Assembly: GCA_021850085.1 (NCBI GenBank)
Contig: JAJZRZ010000007.1
Location: forward strand, 5,923 to 19,908
From: Actinomycetes bacterium
GTDB lineage: Bacteria > Actinomycetota > Coriobacteriia > Anaerosomatales > Anaerosomataceae
Direction: 5' to 3'
DNA length: 13,986 nucleotides
The translations under genes and the position numbers were made by a program. Of the stretch, positions 12,797 to 13,986 are shown piece after piece (within the stretch, counting starts at the first letter, position 1; the number at the start of each line of letters is the position of its first letter). The notes beneath the pieces are model-generated. The model ran no database searches and had not been told where the DNA came from. It saw only the letters and a program-made list of their open reading frames with translations.

Positions 12797-13177
12797 CTAG
12801 CCCTGCACCTTCGCCAGTTCTTCGGCCACAGCGACAAGCAGAGTTTCGGGCTCCACCGGCTTGGTGAGGTACTGGTTGGCGCCCGTTCGAATGCCGGTCG
12901 CCATCGCCTGTTCCTCGGTCTTTGCGGTGAGCATGATGATCGGGATCTCCTTGTAGTTCTGATCGAACTTCAGGAGCCTGCAGACGCGGTATCCGTCAAG
13001 CTTCGGCAACATGACGTCGAGCAGTATCAGGTCGGGCTTCTCGGCCCGGGCCGTCTCAAGGGCCTCGGCTCCATCCGCGGCAGTGATGACCTCGTACCCT
13101 CCCGCGAGAAGGATCGCCTTTATCATCTCAAGGATGGTCGGGCTGTCGTCCACCGCCAGAATCCGAGCGGCTGCCAT
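12797..13177 (-). CDS. Stand-alone response-regulator receiver (CheY-like)
   Basis: This 126-residue single receiver domain has no output domain. Acidic pocket Asp10-Asp11 (ILAVDDSPT), phospho-acceptor Asp54 in LILLDVMLPKLDG, switch Thr84 in IMLTAKT and Lys106 in LTKPVEP are all intact. It is probably phosphorylated by the CheA hybrid and passes the signal on by protein contact. The alpha4-beta5 face (ATGIRTGANQYLTKP) resembles PilG/PilH and DivK-type receivers more than flagellar CheY. ATG at 13177 has AAGGAGG eight bases upstream, one of the strongest sites in the operon. It lies 52 bases after the CheR-TPR gene and 10 bases before the GspE/PilB-like gene, making that protein a candidate partner. 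Confidence 0.95.
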   Translation of the reverse strand: MAAARILAVDDSPTILEMIKAILLAGGYEVITAADGAEALETARAEKPDLILLDVMLPKLDGYRVCRLLKFDQNYKEIPIIMLTAKTEEQAMATGIRTGANQYLTKPVEPETLLVAVAEELAKVQG

Positions 13178-13229
13178 GCTGAACCCCTCCTTCTTGTCGC
13201 CACCGAGAGCGGCCCTTACGAGCCTCAGT

Positions 13230-13986
13230 CTATGCTCCGCTCATGGCCTTACGACACTCTATCAGACTGCGTTCACACGTCCTGACCAGCAGATCTGCCT
13301 GAAAGCCACCCGAGAACTCGGTCCAGTGACCATCGGGGCTGCTGCGCAGCGCCTTGAGCGCATTCTCGTACTCTTTGGCGGCCGCGTCCCACTTGCGCTG
13401 CGCTTTATGGATGTTGGCGAGGTTCAGGTGCGCGAGCGCGAAGTCCGCATCGATGTATATGGTCTTCCTGAGTTCGCTGATGGCACGCAGCAAGTCCCCC
13501 TGGCGCTGATGGATGATGCCGAGGATGTAGTGCGCGACCGGCAGCAGCGGGTTGATCGCCAGCGCCCGGTCGGCGGCGCCCATCGCTTCTTGGTAATTGC
13601 CGGCGTCCGCATGCACGTATGCCGAGAGCAGATGCGCCTCAGCGTTGTTGGGATCGGCGCCGAGCACCTCCCGGACCGCCTGCAGCACGTGACCGGGACG
13701 ACCCTCCCGCAAGTCCGCGTGGGCCCGTTCGAGCAGCGACGAGACTTCGCCGGAGACCGTGTTCGGCTCCTGCGTGACCGGCTGACGGCCCGGACGCACC
13801 GTCTGTGCCGGCGTCTTGACTGGGGTTCGCGCGATGCGGGGTGCTCGTGCGGGGGCCTGTCCGAGCGCGAACTTCTTCCGCGGAACCGGCTTGCGGTACA
13901 AGAAGACGCCTCCCGCCTCGACAGGCTCGAAATCGTCGTTGATCGAAGTCAGGGTCTCGGAGTGGCCGGCGCGCAGGTATCCGCCG
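13230..13986 (-). CDS. CheR-type methyltransferase with C-terminal TPRs (3' part)
   Basis: The gene runs off the right edge; only its last 251 residues are here. In frame from the edge the protein reads GGYLRAGHSETLTSI and, about 12 residues later, GGVFLYRKP. This is the end of the CheR catalytic domain (GGYLxxGHSE followed by xYRK), which methylates receptor glutamates using S-adenosylmethionine. A Pro/Arg/Lys-rich linker follows, then three to four TPR repeats (RAHADLREGRPGHVLQAVRE; NYQEAMGAADRALAINP; DLLRAISELRKTIYIDAD; KWDAAAKEYENALKAL). The ending (WTEFSGGFQADLLVRTCE) matches other CheR-TPR proteins. CheR-TPR fusions are known as FrzF and WspC, where the TPRs regulate methylation by protein contacts. 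The frame is open from the window edge, so a TPR-only reading starting at 13901 would be wrong. The 52 bases to the next gene hold only its ribosome site. Confidence 0.88.
   Translation of the reverse strand, partial: GGYLRAGHSETLTSINDDFEPVEAGGVFLYRKPVPRKKFALGQAPARAPRIARTPVKTPAQTVRPGRQPVTQEPNTVSGEVSSLLERAHADLREGRPGHVLQAVREVLGADPNNAEAHLLSAYVHADAGNYQEAMGAADRALAINPLLPVAHYILGIIHQRQGDLLRAISELRKTIYIDADFALAHLNLANIHKAQRKWDAAAKEYENALKALRSSPDGHWTEFSGGFQADLLVRTCERSLIECRKAMSGA

Overview
The window is GC-rich bacterial DNA. It most likely comes from an actinobacterial lineage that has chemosensory and perhaps type IV pilus genes, such as the Coriobacteriia/OPB41 or a related deep branch. The main evidence is the run murI - metallo-beta-lactamase phosphodiesterase - rph - rdgB, which has the same order as Rv1338-Rv1341 in Mycobacterium tuberculosis. 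High GC, frequent GTG/TTG starts and strong AGGAGG-type ribosome sites fit this. The exact lineage is an inference.

Left edge (1-1323, plus strand): a small accessory block. It holds a DUF305 protein (Met/His-rich, membrane-anchored) and a short SHOCT-domain membrane protein. Directly behind them is a decayed fragment that still carries the SSVDESMLTGESVPV signature of a heavy-metal P1B-type ATPase. This looks like the remains of a copper/metal-handling operon.

Transfer RNA cluster (1366-1962, minus strand): five tRNA genes, in transcription order Pro(TGG), Gly(TCC), Arg(TCT), His(GTG), Lys(CTT). All encode CCA. They appear to form three mini-units (Pro-Gly, Arg-His, Lys). Each unit has a recognisable promoter in front and a hairpin about 10 nt behind; only the last hairpin is followed by a T-rich stretch.

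Housekeeping block (2082-5106, minus strand): murI, an Rv1339-like cyclic-nucleotide phosphodiesterase candidate, rph and rdgB are packed with overlaps or very short gaps. murI has a -10 box placed for leaderless transcription.

Chemosensory block (5136-13986, minus strand), in transcription order: a CheR methyltransferase with C-terminal TPRs (only its end is in the window), a stand-alone receiver (CheY-like), a GspE/PilB-family protein, two CheW proteins, a chemoreceptor, a CheA-receiver hybrid kinase and CheB. The genes are 3-52 nt apart or overlap by 4 nt, so they read as one operon running toward murI. The receptor has two membrane helices but almost no extracytoplasmic sensor.

The most unusual item is the GspE/PilB-like protein. 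It keeps the fold, an N-terminal MshEN-type region and the zinc-binding cysteines, but has lost the Walker A lysine, the Walker B glutamate and the His-box histidine. It looks like a catalytically dead secretion/pilus ATPase recruited into a chemosensory pathway as a scaffold or sensor.
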